A stretch of DNA of 15,632 bases from Planctomycetaceae bacterium UBA2671 (GTDB lineage Bacteria; Planctomycetota; Planctomycetia; Planctomycetales; Planctomycetaceae): NCBI GenBank assembly GCA_002359185.1, contig DEML01000001.1:1-15632 (forward strand), in the 5' to 3' direction. Made by a program: the position numbers and the translations under genes. This document shows, one piece after another, positions 6,297 to 14,214 of this stretch (the first letter of the stretch is position 1; every line of letters starts with the position of its first letter). The notes beneath the pieces are model-generated. The model was not told the origin of the DNA. It saw only the letters and a program-made list of their open reading frames with translations, and did no database searches.

Positions 6297-7721
6297 TTAA
6301 CTTTGTCGAGCCAGTTCTACGATCGGTTTTCCTTTTCGGATAATCGGAGTCGGGCGGCCTGTGAAATCGAGAGGGGCGATTGTATTGTAATCGATTTTCA
6401 AATGTTTGTAGATTGTTGCCAGAAAATCTTCTGGACCGACACGCCTTGAGATCGGGTCTTCGCCTCGGGCATCGGTTGCCCCGATCACCTGCCCGGTTTG
6501 AATTCCTCCTCCAGCAAAAAGCATCGAACCGGCTCGTGGCCAGTGATCGCGTCCAGGTTGAACCGTTCCCTTAGCAGCGCTGGCAACTCCACCGCCGCTG
6601 CTGGCGACATGACTGATCTTTGGAGTACGACCGAATTCTCCTGTTACAACAACGAGTACCCGCTTATCAAGTCCACGCGAATAGACCTCTTCGATTAAAG
6701 CAGAGATCGCCTGATCAACAAACGGGGCTCGATATTGGAGGGCATCAAATACATGATGATTCACTGCATGATCATCCCAGTTACTGACACGTCCGCAAAG
6801 TGGTCCGTCGAATTCAGTTGTGATAATTTCGACACCGGCTTCGACCAAGCGTCGAGCCATGAGGCATTGTTGTCCCCATTGGTTCATGCCGTAGCGTTCA
6901 CGCACCTCTGTAGGTTCATGAGACAGATCGAATGCTTCCCGGGCTTCGGGAGAGAGAATTAGATTCATCGCCTGTGATTCGAAATGATCCATTGCCTGCA
7001 TCATTCCCAGATGATCGATGTCCCTGCGAATATGGTCAAGATGCTTTCGCAGGCCGACGCGATCTGAAAGCCTTTTACGTTGAGCATCGTTCGTGTTGCC
7101 GACATTCGGGATATTGAAGTCGGGCCTGCTCGCATCACCAACAACCTGAAAGGGAGTATAATTTCTCCCCAGATAAGTGGGGCCTGCAATCGTGAAACTG
7201 TCGTAACGGTCAACCGGGTTGATCGCGATGTAATTGGGGATCGAATGGCTCGGATCGAATCGCTCAGCGTGTGCAATCGACATCCAGTCTGGATATTTGG
7301 GAACGCGTTTATCCTGTGCATCCGGGTCTCCGGAAAGCATTTGAAGAGAGCCGGCAGGGTGCCCGCCTCCGGTGTGTGAAAGGGATCGAACTATGGCATA
7401 TCGATCTGCACAGGTGGAAAGTTTGGGAAGCAATTCGGAAATCTGGATACCGGGAACGTTTGTAGAAATCGGAGAAAATGGTCCTCGATAATCACTGGGA
7501 GCGTCTGGTTTAGGATCGAAAGTCTCCAGATGCGAAGCTCCTCCACGCAGCCAGACGAGAATGATTGCCGTTTTTTCAGGACTCCCCTGCTGAGATTGGT
7601 GATTCTGATCTGCTTTCAACGCTGCTTCTGCTCGCAGTCGCAGCAGTCCGGGCAAGCTGAGGGCTCCAAAACCTCCCAGACCCGCTCTTAAGAATTCTCT
7701 ACGTCCCCATTGATCCTGCAT
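6297..7721 (-). CDS. DUF1501 family protein, Tat-exported (copy 2)
   Basis: A 474-residue protein of the same family as the gene at 3194 but clearly divergent. Its twin-arginine signal is right at the N-terminus (GRREFLRAGLGGFGALSLPG, Arg7-Arg8). Family blocks: WLRGGASHLETFDPKP (57-72), MARRLVEAGVEIITTE (288-303), NWDDH (314-318), GEFGRTPK (361-368) and GRDHWP (390-395). A Gly/Ala/Ser-rich loop of about 15 residues follows GEFGRTPK and is absent from copy 1. Its base composition matches the neighbours (one sampled line about 48% GC), unlike copy 1. No DUF1549/DUF1553 partner lies upstream; the 370 bases before its start contain no convincing gene. The last codons lie next to an AT-rich stretch without a clear terminator. 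Confidence 0.95.
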   Translation of the reverse strand: MQDQWGRREFLRAGLGGFGALSLPGLLRLRAEAALKADQNHQSQQGSPEKTAIILVWLRGGASHLETFDPKPDAPSDYRGPFSPISTNVPGIQISELLPKLSTCADRYAIVRSLSHTGGGHPAGSLQMLSGDPDAQDKRVPKYPDWMSIAHAERFDPSHSIPNYIAINPVDRYDSFTIAGPTYLGRNYTPFQVVGDASRPDFNIPNVGNTNDAQRKRLSDRVGLRKHLDHIRRDIDHLGMMQAMDHFESQAMNLILSPEAREAFDLSHEPTEVRERYGMNQWGQQCLMARRLVEAGVEIITTEFDGPLCGRVSNWDDHAVNHHVFDALQYRAPFVDQAISALIEEVYSRGLDKRVLVVVTGEFGRTPKISHVASSGGGVASAAKGTVQPGRDHWPRAGSMLFAGGGIQTGQVIGATDARGEDPISRRVGPEDFLATIYKHLKIDYNTIAPLDFTGRPTPIIRKGKPIVELARQS

Positions 7722-8092
7722 CGTGAACTCTATTCATTTAATAATCAAATACGACATTCTGCGGTGGATTTGCACAAAATTGGTAAAAGACTTCAGCGGC
7801 TTTTTAAGTTGAGCGATTTCGATGAACTCGTTTTTCGCGTGAGCCTGTTCGACGGAAACCCTGGACCGAAGACATCGACTGGGACGGTATATTTCGCCTG
7901 CAATTGCGGTTTCAAATACAATAACACACTTTGATCACTCATTCAGGCAGAAATCAGTTTCTTCCCAAAGATAAGCGGAATAAATGTTGCCTGAAATGAG
8001 CCAAGATTCAAAGCAAAATGGAGTTTTTGCACCAATATCTCCATACACTAAAGTGGATTGCACTGCAGTATTAAAATACGAAGCGATCTCAT
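7722..8092. other. 371-bp gap with no convincing gene
   Basis: This gap upstream of the DUF1501 start has short open stretches on both strands, none with recognisable protein features or a good ribosome site. I found no copy of the element left end here. It may contain the promoter of the DUF1501 gene and decayed DNA belonging to the element whose right end lies at 8217. Confidence 0.5.
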
Positions 8093-8221
8093 ATGGAACG
8101 GGACCACCTGCCACCGATTCGGGAAGAGCCCGATGAAGTGACGACCATTTCCATCGATCAGATTGAAGTCAGAAAATACGTTGGGGGATTGATCAAGTCG
8201 TTTGAGCGGAAGGTGGCTTGA
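8093..8221 (+). CDS. short ORF ending at the right-end repeat, possible gene tail
   Basis: Encodes 42 residues (MERDHLPPIREEPDEV..., ending YVGGLIKSFERKVA) and stops with TGA at 8219-8221. That TGA is also the start of the 170-bp repeat, as in copy C. The frame opens only at 8075, after TAA. The charged, non-repetitive composition looks protein-like, but there is no clear ribosome site and I do not recognise the family. It may be the decayed C-terminus of the element's own coding sequence, or a tail of an unrelated host gene. Confidence 0.3.
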   Translation: MERDHLPPIREEPDEVTTISIDQIEVRKYVGGLIKSFERKVA

Positions 8222-8390
8222 GCAGGCCTTAATTCGTTTACGATAGGTAATGAAATAGGCTGGGTTCGCTTCAAATAAATGGAATTAACAGCGATTTAGC
8301 TTCCAACCGTGAGCTGAAAAATCTCAAGAACTTTGCTTATTCTTTTTATCGAAATTTGTATTACTAATCACATTCGTTGTACGGTAGGAA
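8217..8390 (+). repeat. 170-bp repeat, copy 2 (candidate element right end)
   Basis: Second copy of the block at 4894-5065, in the same orientation. The junction-side CTTGAGCAG, the middle CGCTTCAAATAAA and AACCGTGAG, and the terminal TCACATTCGTTGTAC are all retained. It ends six bases before the stop codon of the minus-strand cytochrome gene, so it forms that gene's immediate 3' flank. No left end lies within the preceding 500 bases, so it is a solo right end or the end of a heavily decayed copy. Confidence 0.72.
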
Positions 8391-8395
8391 GTTCG

Positions 8396-10306
8396 CTAGT
8401 CAATCGCATGTGGCTTAGTATTTTGATAGATGTCTTCATGTTTTGATGCCAGTGCTGGTTGATCCAAAAGACGATAAGCTTCGGATAGCCATCGATGAAT
8501 TTGCCACGTATCTGGGAACTTTTCAATTGCAATATTTGCCTGTCGGATCCCTTCCTCGATTTTTCCAATTTGTCCGAGCATATGAATTTTCCGTCCATAG
8601 GCGGCTCGGTCCCAAGGATTGATTTCCATGTAACGATTCATTGAATCAATCCCCATCTGCAACTCATTGGTCTTATGATATATAAGACCGAGTTGTTTAT
8701 ATGCCTGCTCGTTGAGCGGTTCCAATTGAGACAACTGTTTCAGTTCGGATTCTGCCTCTGGATACTTTTGTAATAGGATGCATGTCAGTCCAACGTGTAA
8801 CATCAGCAGTGGATCATCTGGAAAATGAACTTGTGATTTTTTCAGTTGCTTAAGTGCAACACTGGCGAGATATTGATCCAGATTCTGCTGAGCGTAGATT
8901 GACATTAAGATCGCTCTGCCTCGCTCAACAGATAATTCGGGCACTCGTTCTTCCGCCCGGTTGAACAAAACCAGTTGCGGTTTTGAAACCGATCTTTCAG
9001 GCTTCGAATCGTGCAGGCGTTTCAGGATTCGATGATCTGTCGCGGCAGTATGAGGGACATCTTTCGCTTTGAATGCAGGCATGTGACAATCAATGCAGGA
9101 ATTCTCAGAATTAATTTCAATTCTTTCTGTCAGCGAAAGGCCGCAATCGGAAGTCTCTGAAGAGTGGCATTTCTGACAACGAGTTCTGTAAAACTCAACT
9201 CGATTTTCAAGGGATGGCAGGCCATGTGGGTCATGACATGAGATGCAGTTCAACTTTCCGGAACTGTTCTCAAAGCAGACTGACTGATGCATTTGCTCGA
9301 CCTGGCTCACAGCATCCTGTTCCAGTGCAGAAGGGTTCGAACTCTCGATAAAGCAAAGCCAGATATCTTCAAGAGTATCACCAGGACGAAAATCAAATTC
9401 CGTTCTTCCGTATCGTAATATGCGTTCCTTGCCGACGAGATGACATTGAATACACAGACTTTCAGACTGAATGTAATTCAATGTCGATAATTTAAGAATA
9501 GGATCTTTGTGCGCGGAGTTCTCTGAAGGCCTTGATTTTTGATGCCATTGAACATGGTCGGCTGAAGGGCCATGACAGCGTTCGCAGCCAATGGCAGGTT
9601 CGAGAATTCTTCGTTGAAATTTCAGATCTTCGTCGTACGATGTTGCCAAAGTCTCTTGAGTTTCGACTCGACCAATATGGCAAGACAGACATCCATCGGT
9701 GATCACCCGCTCGAAATGTAGATTATCTCGCGCATAACCGGGGGAAAGATCCCAGTGAGACATAAGAGAATACCAGGTCATTGGGGATTGATAAAATCGA
9801 TCATCTTTACCAATCAGATACGATCGCCCCTGACTTCCAGAGCCGATAAAATAATTTACGACTTCATCATGCTGATAATAAACCTCCTGCGTATCATCAG
9901 TACTGCCAGTTTCGCTGACAGTCCGAACGAATTTTTGTTCTCGATGAATGACCGGTTTTCCAGGGGTCTTAATCGCCTGGTAGACCGTATGATCAACAGT
10001 TTCAAATGTGGCTTCGTTGTAATTTGCAATCAACAACTCCTCTGTCATCATACCTGCAGAATTTCCCATGGGATGGCTTGAAAATCGTTGAGAGATTTCT
10101 GGATGACATTCCCGACAGGATTCACTTCCGGCATAGTTACGATTCGGCACATCGGGTTTGTGAAAGATCACGATCTCTTGCCCGTTGTTCGGCTCGGTAG
10201 ACTCAAGGGTTTGAGGATCTGAGGAATTGCCACAACCAGAGGCTAGCATGAAGAGCATCAAAACGATCAAACAGATTATGGCATAGAAGAACGTAGCTTT
10301 CATCAT
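8396..10306 (-). CDS. seven-haem c-type cytochrome lipoprotein with TPR domain
   Basis: A 636-residue protein with a lipoprotein signal (lipobox LASGC, Cys25) and seven CXXCH haem sites at 64-68, 206-210, 241-245, 285-289, 354-358, 377-381 and 404-408. The YAGSESCRECHPEI and GCERCHGPSADHV blocks resemble the cytochrome c554-like multihaem fold. VVNYFIGSGSQGRSYL (149-164) and VEQMHQSVCF (336-345) also recur in planctomycete relatives. TPR helices follow from about residue 465 to 625. The protein should sit in the envelope and carry electrons; partner and substrate are unknown. Its ATG overlaps the CRTAC1 stop as ATGA (10303-10306), indicating translational coupling. Its 3' end abuts right-end repeat copy 2. 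Confidence 0.95.
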   Translation of the reverse strand: MMKATFFYAIICLIVLMLFMLASGCGNSSDPQTLESTEPNNGQEIVIFHKPDVPNRNYAGSESCRECHPEISQRFSSHPMGNSAGMMTEELLIANYNEATFETVDHTVYQAIKTPGKPVIHREQKFVRTVSETGSTDDTQEVYYQHDEVVNYFIGSGSQGRSYLIGKDDRFYQSPMTWYSLMSHWDLSPGYARDNLHFERVITDGCLSCHIGRVETQETLATSYDEDLKFQRRILEPAIGCERCHGPSADHVQWHQKSRPSENSAHKDPILKLSTLNYIQSESLCIQCHLVGKERILRYGRTEFDFRPGDTLEDIWLCFIESSNPSALEQDAVSQVEQMHQSVCFENSSGKLNCISCHDPHGLPSLENRVEFYRTRCQKCHSSETSDCGLSLTERIEINSENSCIDCHMPAFKAKDVPHTAATDHRILKRLHDSKPERSVSKPQLVLFNRAEERVPELSVERGRAILMSIYAQQNLDQYLASVALKQLKKSQVHFPDDPLLMLHVGLTCILLQKYPEAESELKQLSQLEPLNEQAYKQLGLIYHKTNELQMGIDSMNRYMEINPWDRAAYGRKIHMLGQIGKIEEGIRQANIAIEKFPDTWQIHRWLSEAYRLLDQPALASKHEDIYQNTKPHAID

Positions 10307-12117
10307 TCATTCTCCCTGTGATGAGGTTCCCCTTGTCCTTCAATTAGTGTTATAAACTGATCACATTTGACTTGCCAACGCTCGATGGGATGATCTTTCC
10401 GGAGCCAATGAACAAGAATTTCACAATCGTCTGAATGATTTCCCAAACCGAAAAACAAAACAGGTTCATGAGCCGCACAGTAACTCTCACCTGAGATAAG
10501 TTGTTGCACCTGAATATTGTTGTTGCACTTCAACTCAACTGTTGCTCCCAGACCGGCTCTGTTAGAGGAAATTCCGACCAGCTGAACCTTAAGCCAATGC
10601 CCGTCTTTTTGCTCGTTATGCAGTAAGGCAGCCGGTTCGTTTTGATTCACAATCGCAAGATCAGGCGAACCATCATTATCGTAATCGGCCTGGGCAATTG
10701 CTCTTCCCAATAACGGAATCTTAAAATAATTGCCTGCAGATTTCGTGACTTCCTGCCAGTGTTTTCCGTTGAATGTGAAGACCTGGCCTGTCATTTTCCA
10801 TGCATCTCCTCGATCTCGCCAGTCATCAATATGTCCGTTGGCAACGACCAGATCCATGCGTCCATCGAAATTGAAATCAGTCATCATCGCGCCGAATGCC
10901 AGGAACTCCAATGTCGGTGTATGGAGTTGAACAAGCCTGGTGACATCGCGAAATCCAATCCCTCCCAGGTTCTGATAGAGAGTATTTGAGTCGTCGGTAA
11001 AATGAGAGACATAGAGGTCAGGATAGCCATTGTTATCGTAGTCTCCACAGGCAACTCCCATACTCGCCTGATATTTTCCCAAAGAGCTCATCGCACATCC
11101 CTGAATTACACCCTCTTCAACAAACTTTCCAGGTTCCAGTGCGCGAAAGAGATGATTGGGAGTGACATCATTTGCCACAAAAAGGTCAATCAGGCCATCC
11201 CGGTCAAAATCGGCAGCAATCACTCCTAAGGACTTTCCTTCCTCGGCTTCCAAGCCCCACTTATTGAGTATGGGACGAAAAGTTCCATCCCCCAGGTTTT
11301 CATAACAGCTGTTATTCTCTGCCTCCAGTAGTTGAGGATGACAAATGATAGGTTTACCATCGTCATCCATGCATGGAACCGGATCATGGACATCATAGAC
11401 CGTATAATTGCAAACGTATAAATCTAGATCGCCATCCAGATCGAGATCGGCCCAAGCTGCAGAAGTGCTCCAATGGGTATCCCCGACCTGAGCATATTCA
11501 GTGACATCAGAAAAACTCCCGTCACCATTGTTTTTCCACAAAACATTGGCTCCCACATTAGTCACATAGATATCAGGAAACCCATCATTGTCATAATCCG
11601 CAATTGCAACACCCTGTCCATGAAACATGTCACTTGGTAATGAACGTAAAGAGACGTTTTCAAATGCCTCTTCGCCGCGATTTCTGAATAGTTGATCGCC
11701 TTCGGTATGCGGAGTCTTATTTAACGGATTTCCTCCCTGCACAAAAAATAAATCTTGCCAGCCGTCCCGATCGTAGTCTAGCCAGCCAGCTCCACCACCT
11801 GTTGATTCGGTCATCAACGCTTTTTCAATAGCTCCGTTATCGTATCGAAACGAAATTCCAGTCTGGTCAGCTACGTTCACAAAAAGAGGGTTTTGAATGT
11901 CAAGAGCCGCAGGGAGTTCCCGCTTTTCTTCGATGGGAGCGGCAGGAGCTAACTGTTGATCATTTCGTTTCTCGACATGCGGATCTGTTGCAGGTGGATT
12001 ATTCTTTTGACATCCTGAGAAAAAAAAACCGCAGGAAAAAATGAGAAAAGTCAGGGCAGTGTGCAGGAAAGCGGCTCGCCAACCTGAATAATTTAGACGA
12101 TTACATATAGTCACCAT
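10303..12117 (-). CDS. CRTAC1 family lipoprotein, FG-GAP/VCBS repeats plus ASPIC/UnbV domain
   Basis: A 604-residue predicted lipoprotein with a long N-terminal segment ending in lipobox FSGC (Cys36). Seven calcium-binding DxDxDGxxD-type loops of FG-GAP/VCBS repeats are visible, starting near residues 114, 174, 224, 303, 359, 414 and 478 (LDYDRDGWQD, ADYDNDGFPD, ADLDLDGDLD and so on), predicting a beta-propeller. The C-terminus, about 518-590 (NRAGLGATVELK, GESYCAAHEPVLFFGLG), is the ASPIC/UnbV domain. Such proteins are thought to act outside the cytoplasm; no reaction is established. It overlaps the cytochrome gene by four bases, so the two are very probably made together. The start is preceded by a 324-base gap with two hairpins, implying its own promoter or readthrough from the DUF1559 gene. 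No strong Shine-Dalgarno site is seen. Confidence 0.95.
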   Translation of the reverse strand: MVTICNRLNYSGWRAAFLHTALTFLIFSCGFFFSGCQKNNPPATDPHVEKRNDQQLAPAAPIEEKRELPAALDIQNPLFVNVADQTGISFRYDNGAIEKALMTESTGGGAGWLDYDRDGWQDLFFVQGGNPLNKTPHTEGDQLFRNRGEEAFENVSLRSLPSDMFHGQGVAIADYDNDGFPDIYVTNVGANVLWKNNGDGSFSDVTEYAQVGDTHWSTSAAWADLDLDGDLDLYVCNYTVYDVHDPVPCMDDDGKPIICHPQLLEAENNSCYENLGDGTFRPILNKWGLEAEEGKSLGVIAADFDRDGLIDLFVANDVTPNHLFRALEPGKFVEEGVIQGCAMSSLGKYQASMGVACGDYDNNGYPDLYVSHFTDDSNTLYQNLGGIGFRDVTRLVQLHTPTLEFLAFGAMMTDFNFDGRMDLVVANGHIDDWRDRGDAWKMTGQVFTFNGKHWQEVTKSAGNYFKIPLLGRAIAQADYDNDGSPDLAIVNQNEPAALLHNEQKDGHWLKVQLVGISSNRAGLGATVELKCNNNIQVQQLISGESYCAAHEPVLFFGLGNHSDDCEILVHWLRKDHPIERWQVKCDQFITLIEGQGEPHHRENE

Positions 12118-12241
12118 GTGTGATCAATAACCTTATTCGTTACGACGGGCTACTGTTCCAGTGCCATCGTTTTATCGAAAAATATTCCTGTGAGCAGAGC
12201 AGTCGCTTACTCGCTTGATGATTACAATACCATATTTACAA

Positions 12242-12272
12242 TTGGTACTGTCGCATATTTTCAGAGTACCAA
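12242..12272. promoter_or_regulatory. perfect 8-bp inverted repeat, hairpin beside terminator
   Basis: TTGGTACT (12242-12249) is exactly complementary to AGTACCAA (12265-12272) across a 15-base AT-rich loop. It stands three bases from the terminator-like hairpin at 12276. On the minus strand it follows that hairpin and lies in the leader of the CRTAC1 gene, so it could be part of a tandem terminator, an antiterminator arm or a protein-binding site. Confidence 0.4.
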
Positions 12273-12275
12273 GCA

Positions 12276-12307
12276 AAACAAGCCTCCATATGACTGGAGA
12301 CTTGTTT
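12276..12307 (-). terminator. intrinsic terminator-like hairpin after the DUF1559 gene
   Basis: AAACAAG-c-CTCCA pairs with TGGAG-a-CTTGTTT across a six-base loop: twelve pairs with one internal mismatch. On the minus strand the stem is followed by a short T run (CTTGTTTTGC), as in a weak rho-independent terminator. It lies 135 bases past the DUF1559 stop and 159 before the CRTAC1 start, so it may split the minus-strand cluster into two transcripts or attenuate readthrough. Confidence 0.55.
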
Positions 12308-12441
12308 AAGATGCATTCGATAACAATTTCAATAATAATCTGCAGCGTTCCGTGGGAACATCCACAGCGTGATCATATTATTGAAGTAGAGAAGACGATT
12401 GAAAAACCTTTTAAACTGGTCTTAATCATCATCAGACTCGC

Positions 12442-13479
12442 TTAGAATTCCCCAACCACTTCACCAGCACCACGCGTGGCTAATGCTTTTTGAATTCCAG
12501 CATCGATGTTTTCCGTGATGAATTTAACGGATCCATCGGCAAGCACACACTGTGCACCACCTTTATGAATACTGCTGAAAGATCCACAGCGTGTATCATC
12601 ACCCCCATTACCACCCGGAACGGCTTCCACATCGAGATTGATGGATTTCACAAGAGAATCAATTGCTCCGAAAGGACTGAACCATAGTCCGCCTTTATTG
12701 CGTTCACCTGGGAATGCCGGAGAGCCATTCCAGTTGTGATTTTCAAAGACAGCGATCGTGTTTGATGTTCCATCGGTCAGGTCACGCATTTTCGCGGAAC
12801 CGCGATACCAGAAGACTCCGCCCCAGCGTCCCATACCACCAGCACCACCACCAGCATCGGTCGCATCAAAAGCTCTTTCCGGGTCTACCCAAGGGCTGTT
12901 CGGTAAACGTCCATCTCCGCAGTCTTTCCAGCCTGTCCAGGCATAGCCCATATTTCCAGAGTAATCTGTACGAGCCCCATTCATGTTTCGAGAATTACCG
13001 TTCCAGCCATTACCATCGTATGCGGCAGCACCATCATAAACTTTTGGTTGGGGGTTGCTCGGGCACATCAATGTAGAAATCGGTTGGACACGAGCAGCGC
13101 GAGCTTCGGCATTATCCAGCGTCCAACGAATCGTCGTTCCACCGTCTTCGAACAAATCATTGAAATCTAAAGTGTCATATAATGCAGACTGTTCCAAAAA
13201 TGGAAGCGACATGGTGATCCACGAAACCGAAGTCTTATTTCGATCTGCAGGATTACGAGTAGAGTCGTAGTTCAGCGGATACTGACCGTGCGTATCGTGA
13301 TAATTATGCAGGGCCAATCCAATCTGTTTCAGATTGTTTTTGCATGCGGATCGACGTGCTGCTTCTCGCGCCTGTTGTACGGCTGGCAGTAACAAAGCGA
13401 CCAAAATGGCGATGATGGCGATGACCACCAACAGCTCGATCAATGTAAAGGCTTTTCTTAAGCGAAACCAAAGTAACAT
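12442..13479 (-). CDS. DUF1559 domain protein with type IV pilin/pseudopilin N-terminus
   Basis: A 345-residue protein with a class III prepilin leader and hydrophobic helix (FTLIELLVVIAIIAILVALL, starting at residue 11) after a short basic leader ending RKA. QQAREAARRSACKNNLKQIG, LALHNYHDTHG, DGTSNTIAVFENHN, CVLADGSVKFITENID and the terminal EVVGEF are DUF1559 hallmarks. Planctomycetes carry many such paralogues; they are probably processed by a prepilin peptidase and anchored or assembled in the envelope, but their function is unknown. A perfect AGGAGG sits five bases before the ATG. It lies 56 bases downstream of the small lipoprotein gene on the same strand with no terminator between, so the two are probably co-transcribed. 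Confidence 0.95.
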   Translation of the reverse strand: MLLWFRLRKAFTLIELLVVIAIIAILVALLLPAVQQAREAARRSACKNNLKQIGLALHNYHDTHGQYPLNYDSTRNPADRNKTSVSWITMSLPFLEQSALYDTLDFNDLFEDGGTTIRWTLDNAEARAARVQPISTLMCPSNPQPKVYDGAAAYDGNGWNGNSRNMNGARTDYSGNMGYAWTGWKDCGDGRLPNSPWVDPERAFDATDAGGGAGGMGRWGGVFWYRGSAKMRDLTDGTSNTIAVFENHNWNGSPAFPGERNKGGLWFSPFGAIDSLVKSINLDVEAVPGGNGGDDTRCGSFSSIHKGGAQCVLADGSVKFITENIDAGIQKALATRGAGEVVGEF

Positions 13480-13484
13480 GAGTG

Positions 13485-13490
13485 CCTCCT
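13485..13490 (-). promoter_or_regulatory. strong ribosome binding site of the DUF1559 gene
   Basis: AGGAGG on the minus strand with a five-base spacer to the ATG. It fixes the start of the pseudopilin gene. The CRTAC1 and dehydratase genes in the window lack such a site. Confidence 0.8.
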
Positions 13491-13535
13491 TCTAAAAGTG
13501 GATGGAAATGATAAAAGCTGATTTTTTTTTCGTAC

Positions 13536-13961
13536 TTAAGGGATATCAATTGTTATGGTATTATCCGCATCAGCAGAAACGGTAATCGAAGCTTCGGTTG
13601 TTTCAGCGGATTGATAAGTTTGTGGAATCTCTGAACTGTCTGTTTTGGGGGCATTTCCACTTGAATAGTCATCTGTAGACATTTCTGTATTGGGTGTCAG
13701 TACCACTTTATAATCACCCACAGGTGCCCCTTTCTTACCACCAGGAGCGATAATTTCAAAAGTGCCGTCATCAATAGTCCGGCCAATTAATAAAGGAGCT
13801 TTAGTCGTTGAACGCGGCACCAGTTTGACCTGAACATCTGATGCAGGAGCTCCTGCTTTAGTGACTTTGCCCGTTACCTTATAAAGCTGAAGCGAGTTTT
13901 CATCAGCACCACAACCAGAAATGAGCGCACAAAAACAGATTAAGAGAGAAAATCGCAACAT
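13536..13961 (-). CDS. small lipoprotein with carboxypeptidase-regulatory/transthyretin-like domain
   Basis: The internal ATG at 13961 is chosen because it gives a clean lipoprotein signal, MLRFSLLICFCALISGC (Cys17); the frame is open back to 14087, but that extension has no signal features. The 141-residue product continues YKVTGKVTKAGAPASDVQVK, GRTIDDGTFEI, GAPVGDYKVVLTP, IPQTYQSAETTEASITV and NTITIDIP. This is the single beta-sandwich pattern of planctomycete carboxypeptidase regulatory-like lipoproteins commonly encoded next to DUF1559 genes. It is probably an outer-membrane or periplasmic binding or scaffold domain; no catalytic residues are seen. It is the first gene of the minus-strand cluster and diverges from the TPR gene. 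A run of nine T (plus strand) at 13522-13530 lies just after its stop but is on the wrong strand to terminate it. Confidence 0.9.
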   Translation of the reverse strand: MLRFSLLICFCALISGCGADENSLQLYKVTGKVTKAGAPASDVQVKLVPRSTTKAPLLIGRTIDDGTFEIIAPGGKKGAPVGDYKVVLTPNTEMSTDDYSSGNAPKTDSSEIPQTYQSAETTEASITVSADADNTITIDIP

Positions 13962-14088
13962 TATTCGTCCCAGATTGAGAATTATTGTCAGCGGCATGAG
14001 ATGTATTGCCAGTTGTTGATATGACAAGGATTTGATGTTAACCCTGTGCAAAGATATTGCCAATGGAAATTCAACGATTATCTTCAAT

Positions 14089-14124
14089 AAATTTCAATTT
14101 ACTGAAACTGGATAATTGAGATTT
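14089..14124. promoter_or_regulatory. inverted repeat between divergent genes, candidate operator
   Basis: AAATTTCAATT (14089-14099) and AATTGAGATTT (14114-14124) are reverse complements except for one T-G position, with a 14-base spacer. The pair lies between the lipoprotein start (13961) and the divergent TPR start (14215), where a shared regulator could bind. No -10/-35 pair is convincing enough to call. It could also be an accidental AT-rich palindrome. Confidence 0.35.
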
Positions 14125-14214
14125 ATCATTTTCTGGTGGTTTACAACTCGCATATTCTCAGCGAAAATGTGAACAGAAGTCATATCCATTAAGTTTTATC
14201 GTCTTGGAATCTCT

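Noticed and set aside
7810..7845. Possible fifth left end near TTTCGATGAACTCG
   Set aside because: Only about nine bases match the left-end start and neither the hairpin nor the AGGAGG region follows.
7710..7934. 74-residue plus-strand ORF overlapping the start of the second DUF1501 gene
   Set aside because: No ribosome site, no recognisable motif, and partly antisense to a sure gene.
13962..14087. Longer start of the small lipoprotein at 14087
   Set aside because: The extension has no signal features and would bury the lipobox 59 residues in; the ATG at 13961 gives a normal lipoprotein signal.
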